Shown here: piece after piece, positions 34,715 to 43,603 of the stretch | Layout of the letters: each line of letters opens with the position of its first letter | How positions within the stretch are numbered: the stretch's first letter is position 1 | Origin: Bryobacteraceae bacterium | GTDB taxonomy: Bacteria > Acidobacteriota > Terriglobia > Bryobacterales > Bryobacteraceae | NCBI GenBank assembly: GCA_041394945.1 | Contig: JAWKHH010000003.1 | Coordinates: 1,302,001-1,366,000, forward strand | Length of the DNA: 64,000 bases | Reading direction: 5' to 3' | Made by a program: the position numbers and the translations under genes | Notes under the pieces: model-generated | Told to the model about the DNA's origin: nothing | What the model saw: only the letters and a program-made list of their open reading frames with translations | Databases searched by the model: none

Positions 34715-36520
34715 CTACTGAATGTCGGTGTCGACCAGGAAGTTCGTCCACTCCTCGGTCCAGTCGTCGTCGCCGATGCCGCCGATGTACTTTTCGTCCT
34801 GACTGAAGAATCCGTCGTCGGCGGGCGAAACCCAACCGGCGCGGAACAGCGGCGAGCCGAAGCGGCCGCGCCAATCGGGATCGCTATATTCCAGGGGACG
34901 GGCCATCAGCGGGTTGACGATCAGCGTCTTGCTGGCGGCGTCGTTGGCGACCGGCGCACCGCTCGAATGGAACTGTCCGGCGACGGTGTTGGCGCCGGGC
35001 GGGTTCAGGATGCGGCTGTTGTTCCAAACGAGGAGTCCGTTGAACTTGAGGCGGCCGGCTTCGTACTCGGTGACGGTAGGCGCGTCGTTGATGCGTAGCG
35101 CCTGATTGCCGAAGTTGGTGACGGCGACGTTGTTGATCGAAGCGCGGGCGCCGCGGCGGAGGTAGATGCCGGTAGAGCTGCCGGCTTCGTCGAAGCCATC
35201 CTCGGCGCTGCCGACGAAGGTGAGGTTGTAGAACGTCGGGTTCGAGAAGGGCTCGGCGGCGTTGTTGTACTCGCTGTTGTCGCCCTCGATGCCGCGGTTG
35301 CCGCGGGCGTCGGGGCTCTGATAGAAGATGCCATTCTGCACCTTGCCGGTCCAACCGAGCTGGAAGTCGAGGTAATCGTCGGCGCCGAGGCCGCCAATGA
35401 GGTACTTGGCGTTCATGGTCCCGCCGAACCACTCGAAGGAATCGTCGAGTCCGTAGATAGCCTGGAGGTGATGGGCGGTGGTGCCGACGCCGCAGCTACC
35501 GAAGGTGAACGAGTTCAGCTCGTTGTTCGGGGAGAGAATGGAGCCGGCGTATTCGACGCGGACGTAGGTGAGCGTGCCGCAGTTCGAAGCATTGTCGGTA
35601 CCGCCAAAGATGGTGTCGGCGGAAGCGGGAAGACCTTCGATGTTGAACTCGCCGGCCTGGTTGTTGTCGCGCGAGCCCGCGGCTGTATTCACCGGGGCGC
35701 GGCCAAGCAGCACGAGACCGCCCCAATCGCCGCGCTGGCGCTGGCCGAACGCCTGCGAGCTGGTCATAATGATCGGACGCGACCGGGTGCCGGCGGCTTC
35801 AATACGGCCGTTGCGGGTGATGATCAGCGCGGAAGGCGGCTGCGAGCCGGGGTTCCCGATGATGAACGTGCCGGGCTGGATGGTGAGCACGGCGTTGTTG
35901 TTCACGAAGACGATGCCGCTGATGCGGTAGGACTTGGTGTTGACCAGCGTGCGGCTGGCGGTGATGTTGCCGGTGATGGTTTCTTCGCCGTCGACCACGC
36001 CGATCTTCATGTACTTCGCCTTGAGCACGCGGGAGCCGGTGTAGTCGCGGAGCTCCCACACGATGGTGTGCATGCCGAGTTCGTTCGGAATGGCGAAGGC
36101 CGTAGAGGAAAGGGTACCGCCGGAGCCGATGAGGGTGGCCTTCTCGGCCGCCTGCACCTGCGTGGGCTGGAAGCCTTGGGCGAGGGTGTTGCCGAAGATG
36201 TCGGTGACGTTCTCCGTGCCTGTGGGCCAATAGTATTTCTTGCCGTCCTGATTGTTCTGCCGGTAGAGGAAGACGGTATAGGGATATAGGTCGTTGTTCG
36301 GCTTGATGGTCGCTTTCAGCGTGAGCTGCTGCCCGGGCTGGTAGACGTACTTGTCGCTCCAGATCCAGCCGGACACACCGACTTCGGGGGCGCCAACGTT
36401 GAGGGCGTAGCGGGAAGCGTCGCCGGCGCTGACGGCGCGAAACGGGCCCGACGCGCTTGCGGCGAAGACCGGCGCCAGCGTGGCGAGGATGGATACACTG
36501 ATCCTGATCGTACTCTTCAT
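34715..36520 (-). CDS. secreted parallel beta-helix-type protein, partner of the TonB receptor
   Basis: The 601-residue protein has a signal peptide (cleavage near residue 21-24). An Ig-like N-terminal part (about 40-170, WIWSDKYVYQPGQQLTLKATI) is followed by a long repetitive beta-rich region. That region includes LTIQPGTFIIGN, RGDWGGLVLLGRAPVN, TLTYVRVEYAG, LDDSFEWFGGTMNAKYLIGG and GADDYLDFQLGWTGKVQNGIFYQSP. Proteins of this layout accompany large TonB receptors in several phyla and may be surface ligand-binding or docking partners; no enzyme motif is visible. It is the third gene of the operon, 43 bp after the receptor. Its ATG at 36520 has AAAGGA upstream. Confidence 0.72.
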   Translation of the reverse strand: MKSTIRISVSILATLAPVFAASASGPFRAVSAGDASRYALNVGAPEVGVSGWIWSDKYVYQPGQQLTLKATIKPNNDLYPYTVFLYRQNNQDGKKYYWPTGTENVTDIFGNTLAQGFQPTQVQAAEKATLIGSGGTLSSTAFAIPNELGMHTIVWELRDYTGSRVLKAKYMKIGVVDGEETITGNITASRTLVNTKSYRISGIVFVNNNAVLTIQPGTFIIGNPGSQPPSALIITRNGRIEAAGTRSRPIIMTSSQAFGQRQRGDWGGLVLLGRAPVNTAAGSRDNNQAGEFNIEGLPASADTIFGGTDNASNCGTLTYVRVEYAGSILSPNNELNSFTFGSCGVGTTAHHLQAIYGLDDSFEWFGGTMNAKYLIGGLGADDYLDFQLGWTGKVQNGIFYQSPDARGNRGIEGDNSEYNNAAEPFSNPTFYNLTFVGSAEDGFDEAGSSTGIYLRRGARASINNVAVTNFGNQALRINDAPTVTEYEAGRLKFNGLLVWNNSRILNPPGANTVAGQFHSSGAPVANDAASKTLIVNPLMARPLEYSDPDWRGRFGSPLFRAGWVSPADDGFFSQDEKYIGGIGDDDWTEEWTNFLVDTDIQ

Positions 36521-36563
36521 GAGGTTCCTTTCTCCAGGTTGTGTTACTTCGAGTTAGTAGTTG

Positions 36564-39311
36564 CTAGAAGATCCTATAGTTCAGGCCCACCGAGAAGGTG
36601 CGCCCGAGCCGATAGTTGCGGACGAGAAAATCGCCCTGGGTCCAGCGGTAGTCGTTGTCGCCAAGGTTCTCGGCGTTGAAGCGGAGGCTCCATTTGCCGT
36701 TCTCCGTCAGAGACAACTGATAGACGAAGTCGAGGAAGACGTTCCGTTCCTGGTAGATGTCCGGGAGGCCGAACGTGCCCACCTCGGTGATCCGCCGGGA
36801 AACGGAGTTCGCATAGAAACGGGCGTTGGAGCGCCACTTCGGGCGGTTCCATTCGAGCGTAGCGTTGTAGACGAACCGGGATTGGCCCATCAGGGGCCGC
36901 TCGAGGGAAGTGAGCGCCTTCGCGTCGCTCTCGCGGATGCGAACCTTCGAATCGACGAAGGTGAAGTTGCCCAGAACCGAGAACTGGGCCAGACCGGGAT
37001 TGAGGAACCCGAGCGACTTGCGCGCTTCCAGCTCGAAGCCCGAGTTGCGGGCGCCGGCGGCGTTGATGTAGCTCTGCCGGAGGTCGTTGGAGAACAGGAT
37101 GTTCACTTCGATCGGGTCGCTGAAATCCTTGTAGAACCAACTGGCGGCGAGCACCTGGTTGCCGCCGAGGAACCACTCCCAGCGGGCGTCGACGTTGTGG
37201 ACGGTGGCCCGGAGCAGGTTCGGGTTCCCTTGCGCGACGAAACCGCCGAGGACGTTGTTGAAGTCGAACGGGGAGAGTTCGCGGAAGTCGGGACGCGACA
37301 CCGTGTGGCTGTAGCTGAGCCGGAGGTTCTGGCGCGGGGTGAGGGCGTAGATCAGATTGACGCCGGGCGCCGGATCGCGATTGGCGAGGTTAGCGACCTG
37401 CGGCTGACCGCTCGGCACGAGAGGATCGAGCGTGGTGACCTTGATGTCGGCATCCTCAATGCGGACACCGCCGACCAGCCGCCACTTGTTGCCGAACGCG
37501 AGGTCCACCATGCCGTAGCCGGCGTAGATGTCCATGGAGGCGTCGTAGCGGTCCGTGGCGCGGGTGAACTCGACGATCTGAAAGCCGTCGGGCCGGATGT
37601 TGGACGGGCCGAAGAGCTGGTTGCTCGGCAGGGAGGTGTCGATGGTGGAGAGCCGCTGCGGGATGAAGCGGAACCGGCGGGCCTGGAAATCGCGGTCGCG
37701 GAAGGTGCCGCGGAAGCCGAATTTCCAGATGCCGGAAACCTTGCCCTTGAAGAAGGGCCGCGAGAATTCGGCCTGAGGTTCGTAGATGCGGTCCGTGAGG
37801 TCGTTGAAGAAGCGGAGACCGGATGAGCCGAGGGCGGCGAAAACGAACTGATCGTTGGCGTTCTGGCCGCGGAACACTTCGCGCAAGTCGGGCTCGTCGC
37901 GCGTGGAGCGCGAGTAGGTCATCTGCCACTTGAAGAGGCTGTTGCCGAGGTTGGCGAGGGCGTGTTCGCCTTCGAGGCTGGTTGAAAGCAGGCCGCGCTC
38001 GATGAAACGCAGCCGCTGGGAAAAGAGCACGCTGTCGGTGCCGCCGTCGCGGCCGGTGAACTCACGGGCTTCCTTGTCGGTATCGCGAGTGATGGTGTTT
38101 CGCCAGACGAGCTTGTGAGCCGGCGCGAGTTTGTAGGCGACGTTCAGGACGCCTCCCAGGCGAGCAGTCTCCGTGTAGGTGCGAAAGTCGTTGTAATCGG
38201 AAAACACGAGCGGCCGGGTCCCCTGCTGGCGCAGGTACTTCTGGATCTCGCTCTGAAACTGCGGCTTGTTCGAGAACGATATCGCGCCTACGACGCCGAG
38301 GCGGCCATAGGTGGCTCCGCCGACGACGGAGTAGCTCTGCTGCGGGCGCATCGAATCGCGGTAGACGGGCTCCCAGTTGTTCGAGAACGCCTGACCGAAC
38401 TGCTGGAACTGTTGCGGTGTAAACGCTCCCTGGAAGAGCCGCTTGTCAGAAGGGATGGAAGACGGGATGCCCCGCGTTCCGTCGTCGAAGCCGAAGAAGT
38501 CGCGCGAACCGCCGGGGTAGCTGGCGAAGCGATCGCCCGTGGTGCGGCTGTTGTAGCCGAAGCTGCCGTTCACGCTCAGCATCTTCTCGGCCGGAAACTC
38601 GACGGTCTGCATCTGGACGAGGCCGCCGGAGAACTCGGCGGGCAGGTCCGGGGTGTAGGTCTTGAGAACCTTGATGCTATCGATGAGGCCGGAGGGGAAC
38701 AGGTCGAGCGGGACGACGCGTTTTTCGGGCTCGGTGGTGGGAATCATCGCCGAATTGAGCATGGTGGCGCTGTAGCGTTCGCCGAGGCCGCGCACGTAGA
38801 CATAGCCGCTTTCGACGATGCTGACGCCGGTGACTTTTTCGAGCGCGCCGGCGGCGCTGGAGGCGGTGGTATTGCGGATCTCCTCCTTGCTCATGCCGTC
38901 GCTGACGACGGCCGAGAGCTTGCGCTCTGTGAGCATGGCTTCGGCGGAGGCCACGGCGGGGGTGATTTTTTCCGTGACTTCGACGGTCGTGACGCTACCT
39001 TTGGCGGCCATGACCGTACTGGCGTCCGCAGCCTCTCCGGCGGTGACGACAACATCGGTGGTTTCCGAATCGAGGTAGTTCTCGGCCTGGTAGGTCAGCT
39101 TGTACGTTCCGGGCGAGAGCTTGATTGCGAAGCGCCCATCCGTGTCGGTGACCTGCTGATCTGAGAACTGGCCGTCGACGCCGATTCGGACACCGGGAAT
39201 CGCGCGCGAGGTCTGGGCGTCGAACACCGTTCCGGTGACCGTGCCCGACTCCTGCGCGGCTGCAAATCCTACAAAAAACGCAAGAGCGATCGCGAACTTA
39301 CGGGGCGACAA
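36564..39311 (-). CDS. TonB-dependent receptor with carboxypeptidase-regulatory-like N-terminal domain
   Basis: The 915-residue outer-membrane receptor has a signal peptide (cleavage at FAAAQ, residue 19). A carboxypeptidase-regulatory-like beta-sandwich follows (about 22-105, GTVTGTVFDAQTSRAIPGVRI). The plug spans about 125-250 (GALEKVTGVSIVESGYVYV, IDSIKVLKTYTPDLPAEFSGG), and the barrel ends in Phe (GLNYRIF). Translation begins at TTG (39311), 14 bases inside the upstream gene, with GAGGTG well placed. The plug wording VRGLGERYS resembles the TonB receptors paired with beta-helix partners. Pho-box-like repeats upstream of the operon suggest a phosphate-containing ligand. Confidence 0.9.
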   Translation of the reverse strand: MSPRKFAIALAFFVGFAAAQESGTVTGTVFDAQTSRAIPGVRIGVDGQFSDQQVTDTDGRFAIKLSPGTYKLTYQAENYLDSETTDVVVTAGEAADASTVMAAKGSVTTVEVTEKITPAVASAEAMLTERKLSAVVSDGMSKEEIRNTTASSAAGALEKVTGVSIVESGYVYVRGLGERYSATMLNSAMIPTTEPEKRVVPLDLFPSGLIDSIKVLKTYTPDLPAEFSGGLVQMQTVEFPAEKMLSVNGSFGYNSRTTGDRFASYPGGSRDFFGFDDGTRGIPSSIPSDKRLFQGAFTPQQFQQFGQAFSNNWEPVYRDSMRPQQSYSVVGGATYGRLGVVGAISFSNKPQFQSEIQKYLRQQGTRPLVFSDYNDFRTYTETARLGGVLNVAYKLAPAHKLVWRNTITRDTDKEAREFTGRDGGTDSVLFSQRLRFIERGLLSTSLEGEHALANLGNSLFKWQMTYSRSTRDEPDLREVFRGQNANDQFVFAALGSSGLRFFNDLTDRIYEPQAEFSRPFFKGKVSGIWKFGFRGTFRDRDFQARRFRFIPQRLSTIDTSLPSNQLFGPSNIRPDGFQIVEFTRATDRYDASMDIYAGYGMVDLAFGNKWRLVGGVRIEDADIKVTTLDPLVPSGQPQVANLANRDPAPGVNLIYALTPRQNLRLSYSHTVSRPDFRELSPFDFNNVLGGFVAQGNPNLLRATVHNVDARWEWFLGGNQVLAASWFYKDFSDPIEVNILFSNDLRQSYINAAGARNSGFELEARKSLGFLNPGLAQFSVLGNFTFVDSKVRIRESDAKALTSLERPLMGQSRFVYNATLEWNRPKWRSNARFYANSVSRRITEVGTFGLPDIYQERNVFLDFVYQLSLTENGKWSLRFNAENLGDNDYRWTQGDFLVRNYRLGRTFSVGLNYRIF

Positions 39312-40047
39312 TCAGTGCCACCTCGTTGGAGTCTACGCCATCCACATAGATCTGAACCGAAGTGCGGCCGGCAATGTGAGGCCGGTCCGGGACGGTGGCG
39401 TTCACTTGCCAGAGCCCGGCAAAGCCCGGCGCCATTCCGCTGAATTGAACGGTGGCTTCGACGCCGCCGATCATCACCTTCGGCGTGGAGCGGGTGCGCG
39501 AAAGAGGCGAGGAGCCGGCGACGGCGCCGCTGGCGATCGGATTGTCGAGCGTGCCCGGACCGGTGCCGTAGATCGTCACCACGGAGCCGCGCGCGGCCGG
39601 GGCGTTCGCGCCGTTGATCGAGTTGTCCTGATTGAGAATGGCGCCCTGCGCTGGCCTCGCGCTATCGAGCACGAAAATGCCGGGCGAGGTGTGCATCACG
39701 AGCACCGCGCCTTCCACGGTCGTCGAGCCGTTGGCCACGCGGATAGGGTACCGGCCCGGGGCGAGGGTGGTCGGGATCTGGAAATTCACCTGCGTGGTGG
39801 AAACCGCCACCAAAGGGGCGTCGACGTCTCCGATCCGGACCGAGACTCCGGCCAGGCTCGTGGGTAGGGGGAAATTCTCAAAACTGGTGGTAGTTACGGT
39901 ACCAAAAGCACCAAAGGCCGAGGCCAGTGCCCCGGGCGAAAGCGGCTGCTCACCGCGAAAGCTGGCGCCGTTCACGATGGTGAGCTGGGCGCTGAGCGAA
40001 GCGCACGCAGCCAACACCAGGGCGCCAGTCTGCAAAAGATGTCGCAT
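39298..40047 (-). CDS. secreted TIG-like protein (Solibacter-type C-terminal domain family)
   Basis: The 249-residue protein has a signal peptide (MRHLLQTGALVLAACASLSAQ). The rest is the two-module pattern known from the Solibacter-type uncharacterised C-terminal domain (TIGR03437-like): VNGASFRGEQPLSPGALASAFG, VSTTQVNFQIPTTLAPGRYPI, SPGIFVLDSARPAQGAILNQD, RGSVVTIYGTGPG, and a closing WQVNATVPD. Normally this domain ends much larger secreted proteins; here it stands alone. It is the first gene of the TonB receptor operon, and its end overlaps the receptor start. AGGAG lies about 12 bases before the ATG. Function is unknown; it may be an extracellular adhesion or assembly module. Confidence 0.85.
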   Translation of the reverse strand: MRHLLQTGALVLAACASLSAQLTIVNGASFRGEQPLSPGALASAFGAFGTVTTTSFENFPLPTSLAGVSVRIGDVDAPLVAVSTTQVNFQIPTTLAPGRYPIRVANGSTTVEGAVLVMHTSPGIFVLDSARPAQGAILNQDNSINGANAPAARGSVVTIYGTGPGTLDNPIASGAVAGSSPLSRTRSTPKVMIGGVEATVQFSGMAPGFAGLWQVNATVPDRPHIAGRTSVQIYVDGVDSNEVALIVAP

Positions 40048-40087
40048 GGGATCGTCGAACTCCTGTCGAAATGAAACTCTCCTGCCG

Positions 40088-40133
40088 ATGGTACCTGCCG
40101 GTCCGTTACAGAACGATAACTGCGATGTGTCAG
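40088..40133 (-). promoter_or_regulatory. Pho-box-like triple direct repeat and -10 upstream of the TonB operon
   Basis: Read on the minus strand: CTGACAC (40127-40133), ATCG, CAGTTAT (40116-40122), CGTT, CTGTAAC (40105-40111). That is three 7-mers at exact 11-bp spacing, close to the PhoB consensus half-site CTGTCAT. Eleven bases further is TACCAT (40088-40093), a -10 at the spacing PhoB promoters use. An alternative reading is an ordinary promoter, CTGACA-17-TGTAAC, over the same bases. Confidence 0.65.
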
Positions 40134-40414
40134 GTGACGCAAAAGATTGTGAATGTTCGATGACGAGGGTTCCATGAGACCGGGTACCCAGGCGCCTGTA
40201 AATCGATTCGGGTCACTTGTAATCTGCGACTAAACGGTTGACGTCGGGGAGGTTAGCTCCCCTCTGGTCACTCGTGGCGTCGGCGGCCCCACGGGTCCGG
40301 GAGGGGTCGGAGCAACCCGAGGCCGATGCCTGTCAACAGGCGCCCGCCGTGACAGCAAGGGCCTTGCCGGGACAAGTCCCTGGAAACACCGGGTGTGGAC
40401 AATGCGAAACGAGA
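40134..40414. other. intergenic region between two divergent Pho-box-like promoters
   Basis: These 281 bp hold no credible coding frame. Short hairpins are present (GGGGAG/CTCCCC near 40240-40256; GCCTGT/ACAGGC near 40329-40342). A small RNA is possible, but nothing here proves one. Confidence 0.4.
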
Positions 40415-40449
40415 CAGTCATCTTCCTGTAACGGCGCTGCTGCTAATCT
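40415..40449 (+). promoter_or_regulatory. Pho-box-like direct repeat and -10 upstream of the response regulator
   Basis: CAGTCAT (40415-40421), CTTC, CTGTAAC (40426-40432) repeats at 11 bp, then an 11-bp gap and an extended -10, TGcTAATCT (TAATCT at 40444-40449). The layout CAGTYAT-N4-CTGTAAC-N11-(-10) is identical to that on the opposite side of the intergenic region. Confidence 0.62.
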
Positions 40450-40458
40450 CATGCAAAC

Positions 40459-41148
40459 GTGAAGAAGATCGTAGTCATCGAAGACGACCCCGATGTGTTG
40501 ACGCTGGTCAAGTACAACCTGGAGCGGGAGGGGTTCGCGGTGGCGACGCTCACCTCGGGCGGGGGCGCGATTCCGTTCTGCCGGCGTGAGTCGCCGGACC
40601 TGATTGTGCTCGACATCATGCTGCCGGATGCGGACGGAATCGACATTTGCCGCAAGATCCGCACGACCACGGACCTCGCCGAGGTCCCCGTGATTTTCCT
40701 GACAGCCCGCGCCACGGAGACGGACCGTATCGTGGGTCTGGAGGTTGGGGCGAACGATTACGTTGTGAAACCGTTCTTCGTCCGGGAACTGGTTGCGCGA
40801 GTCCGCGCCCAGTTGCGGACGTTGAAACCGGCCTCGCGGTTGGTCCGCGCCGGAGGGCTGGAGCTCGACCGCGAGGCATGCCGGGTGCGGGTGAACGGAA
40901 CACCTCTCGACCTCACCGCCACTGAGTTCAAGCTGCTGGATCATCTGATGTCGCGGCCGGGGGTGGTCTTCTCGCGGCAGCAGTTGCTCGATGCGGTCTG
41001 GGGACATGAGCGGGCGGTGACGGAGCGCGCGGTGGACGTGTACATCCTTCGGCTGCGCCAGAAGATCGAGCAGGCCGGGGACAGCTCGATCCGGAGCGTG
41101 CGGGGTTTCGGGTACGCGTTCGAAGCGGCCGCGCACACCACCGAGTAG
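40459..41148 (+). CDS. OmpR/PhoB-type response regulator
   Basis: The 229-residue regulator has a receiver domain with acidic pair Asp9/Asp10, phospho-acceptor Asp52 (LIVLDIMLPDADG), Thr82 (FLTARA) and Lys104 (YVVKPF). The winged-helix effector (about 135-225) has ATEFKLLDHLMSRPGVVFSRQQLLDAVWG and RAVDVYILRLRQKIE. The overall wording is PhoB-like. The start is GTG at 40459, only about three bases after the predicted transcription start and without a ribosome-binding site, so the mRNA may be nearly leaderless. No histidine kinase gene is adjacent. The Pho-box-like promoter suggests autoregulation together with the divergent TonB operon. Confidence 0.88.
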   Translation: MKKIVVIEDDPDVLTLVKYNLEREGFAVATLTSGGGAIPFCRRESPDLIVLDIMLPDADGIDICRKIRTTTDLAEVPVIFLTARATETDRIVGLEVGANDYVVKPFFVRELVARVRAQLRTLKPASRLVRAGGLELDREACRVRVNGTPLDLTATEFKLLDHLMSRPGVVFSRQQLLDAVWGHERAVTERAVDVYILRLRQKIEQAGDSSIRSVRGFGYAFEAAAHTTE

Positions 41149-41210
41149 GACCCAGGGCAGGGTGCGGTGTGGTAGCATCGACGGCAAGGCGAAGAATAAG
41201 CGAAAAACAT

Positions 41211-43550
41211 ATGATGCCGTCTTTGTTTGATTCGAACGAGCCCGATGTCCTCGTCCCTACCCGACGCGCCGACGTAGAAGCCGCGGTGGCGCGCTTCCGG
41301 GAGCAGGCTCTTCGCCCCGATTCGCCAATCCGGCACATCCGTCACCAGCCGGCTCGTGAAGCCTTGCTGGTCCCGGTTCCCGATACGGTGAATGCGGCGC
41401 TTGCCGACGGCTTGGCGCGGCGCGGCATCGCGCAACTCTATTCGCACCAGGCCGAGGCGATGGGTCACGTAGAGATGGGATCGAATGTGGTGGTGGTGAC
41501 GCCCACGGCAAGCGGCAAGACGCTTTGCTACAACCTGCCGGTGTGGAATCGGATGATGAACGACCCGCAGGGGCGCGCGTTCTACGTTTTTCCGACCAAG
41601 GCGCTCGCCGAGGATCAGCTCGCGGAGTTCAACGCGTCGGTGGAGGCGATGGGATCGGCGATTCGCGCGTTCACCTATGACGGCGACACGCCGCAGGACG
41701 CGCGCAAGGCCATCCGCGAGCGCGCCAATGTCGTGCTGACCAACCCCGACATGCTGCACAGCGGGATCCTGCCGCACCACACGAAGTGGGCCAAGGCGTT
41801 CGAGAAGCTTCGCTACATCGTGATCGACGAGCTCCATTACTATCGGGGTGTCTACGGGAGCCATTTCGCGAACATTCTGCGCCGGCTGCGCCGCATCTGC
41901 GAGTTCTATGGGTCGACGCCGCAGTTCATCTGCAGCTCGGCGACGATCGCGAATCCGAAGGAGCTGGCGGAAGGGTTGACGGGGGAGCAGTTCGCGCTCG
42001 TCGGAGAGAACGGCGCGCCTTCGGGCGAGAAGTATTTCGTCTTCTACAACCCTCCGGTGGTGAATCGGCAGTTGGGCATCCGGCGGAGTTACCTGCACGA
42101 GACGCGTCGGATCGCGGTGGAACTCATGGAGCGCGGCCAGCAGACGCTGGTTTTCGCCAACAACCGGCTTGCTACCGAGATCCTGGTTACTTACTTGAAA
42201 GACGCCGCCGCGAAGATGCCGATGGGCGCCGACGGCGTCCGCGGTTACCGGGGCGGGTATCTGCCGCGCGAGCGCCGCGAGATCGAACGGAACATGCGCG
42301 CCGGCGATATCCGCGCCATCGTGGCGACCAACGCGCTGGAACTAGGCATCGACATCGGTTCGCTCGACGGCGTGGTGATGGCGGGTTATCCGGGAACGGT
42401 GGCTTCGACGTGGCAGCGGGCGGGCCGCGCGGGACGCAGGCAGACGACATCGCTCGCGGTGATGGTGGCCTCGAGCGCGCCGCTCGATCAGTTTATCGTG
42501 GAGCACCCGGACTACTTCTTCGGCAAGGCGCCCGAGCAGGCCAACATCAACCCGAACAACGGCGAAGTGCTGGTCAGCCACTTGAAGTGCGCGGCGTTCG
42601 AGCTGCCACTGCGGGTGGGCGAGACATTCGGTCCGTATCCGGTGGACAAGCTCGCGCCGGTGCTCGAGGAGCTGAAGCTACTGCATCGATCCGGCGACTC
42701 CTGGCACTGGACTTCGGATACCTATCCGGCCGACACGGTCAGCCTGCGCAGCGTGTCGAGCGATAACTTTGTGGTGATCGACGAGACGGGAGAGCCGCGC
42801 GTGATCGCCGAGGTGGCTTACACGGCCGCGCCTTCCGAGCTGCACGAGAAGGCCATCTATCTCCACGAAGCCCGCCAATACCAGGTGGAGCGGATGGACT
42901 TCGACAATCGCAAGGCCTACGTCCGCCGCGTGGAGTGCGATTATTTCACCGACGCGATCGACTACACGCAGGTGAAAGAGCTTGACCAGTTCGACGAGAC
43001 GCCGCAGGGACCGGCCGTCGCGCGCCACGGGGAAGTGCGCGTGAACCGCCAGATCGTGGGCTTCAAGAAGGTGAAGTTCTACACGAACGAGAACGTCGGC
43101 GCGGGCCAACTTTCGTTGCCGGAGCAGGAGATGCACACCACGGCGTTCTGGCTGCACTTCCCGGCCGACCTGCTGGCGCGCTTCCCGGAGTTCGGCCCCA
43201 CCGAGAAACAGGCCGGGCTCATCGGCGCCGGCAACGCTTTTCGGGCCGTGGCGGCGCTGCTGCTGATGTGCGATCCGCGCGACCTGGGCATCGCGCTCAC
43301 CGAGGACATCGCGTCGAGCCTTGAAGTGTGGGAGCCGGACCTTTTCCTCTACGACAACTATCCGGGCGGGGTGGGGTTGAGCGAACCGCTGTTCCGGGTG
43401 CGGGAGAAGCTGGTTCGATACTCGCGGGACTTGATCGCGCAGTGCGCGTGCGAGGCCGGCTGCCCGAGTTGCGTGGGACCGATGGGGGAGGTCGGCGAGC
43501 GGGGGAAAGAGGTCGCGGTGAAGATCCTGACGGCGATTATCGACGGCTGA
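41211..43550 (+). CDS. DEAD/DEAH-box helicase with C-terminal DUF1998/MZB zinc domain (YprA/MrfA-like)
   Basis: From the ATG at 41211 (a GTG at 41169 is less likely) the protein has 779 residues. Helicase motifs are the Q-motif region (QLYSHQAEAMGHV), Walker A PTASGKT, VFPTKALAEDQ, DELHYY (motif II), CSSATIANP (III), ALELGIDIGSLD (V) and QRAGRAGRR (VI). The C-terminal domain carries the four-cysteine MZB site CACEAGCPSC. Relatives in Bacillus (MrfA) are 3'-5' helicases in repair of mitomycin-type DNA damage. It follows the response regulator by about 60 bp, but a functional tie is not evident. A second large helicase, Lhr-like, is at 53500. Confidence 0.92.
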   Translation: MMPSLFDSNEPDVLVPTRRADVEAAVARFREQALRPDSPIRHIRHQPAREALLVPVPDTVNAALADGLARRGIAQLYSHQAEAMGHVEMGSNVVVVTPTASGKTLCYNLPVWNRMMNDPQGRAFYVFPTKALAEDQLAEFNASVEAMGSAIRAFTYDGDTPQDARKAIRERANVVLTNPDMLHSGILPHHTKWAKAFEKLRYIVIDELHYYRGVYGSHFANILRRLRRICEFYGSTPQFICSSATIANPKELAEGLTGEQFALVGENGAPSGEKYFVFYNPPVVNRQLGIRRSYLHETRRIAVELMERGQQTLVFANNRLATEILVTYLKDAAAKMPMGADGVRGYRGGYLPRERREIERNMRAGDIRAIVATNALELGIDIGSLDGVVMAGYPGTVASTWQRAGRAGRRQTTSLAVMVASSAPLDQFIVEHPDYFFGKAPEQANINPNNGEVLVSHLKCAAFELPLRVGETFGPYPVDKLAPVLEELKLLHRSGDSWHWTSDTYPADTVSLRSVSSDNFVVIDETGEPRVIAEVAYTAAPSELHEKAIYLHEARQYQVERMDFDNRKAYVRRVECDYFTDAIDYTQVKELDQFDETPQGPAVARHGEVRVNRQIVGFKKVKFYTNENVGAGQLSLPEQEMHTTAFWLHFPADLLARFPEFGPTEKQAGLIGAGNAFRAVAALLLMCDPRDLGIALTEDIASSLEVWEPDLFLYDNYPGGVGLSEPLFRVREKLVRYSRDLIAQCACEAGCPSCVGPMGEVGERGKEVAVKILTAIIDG

Positions 43551-43603
43551 GACGGCGCCGGCCGCCCCTCGCGTCTACAATGCATGGTAGGACCGCGAGG
43601 AAA

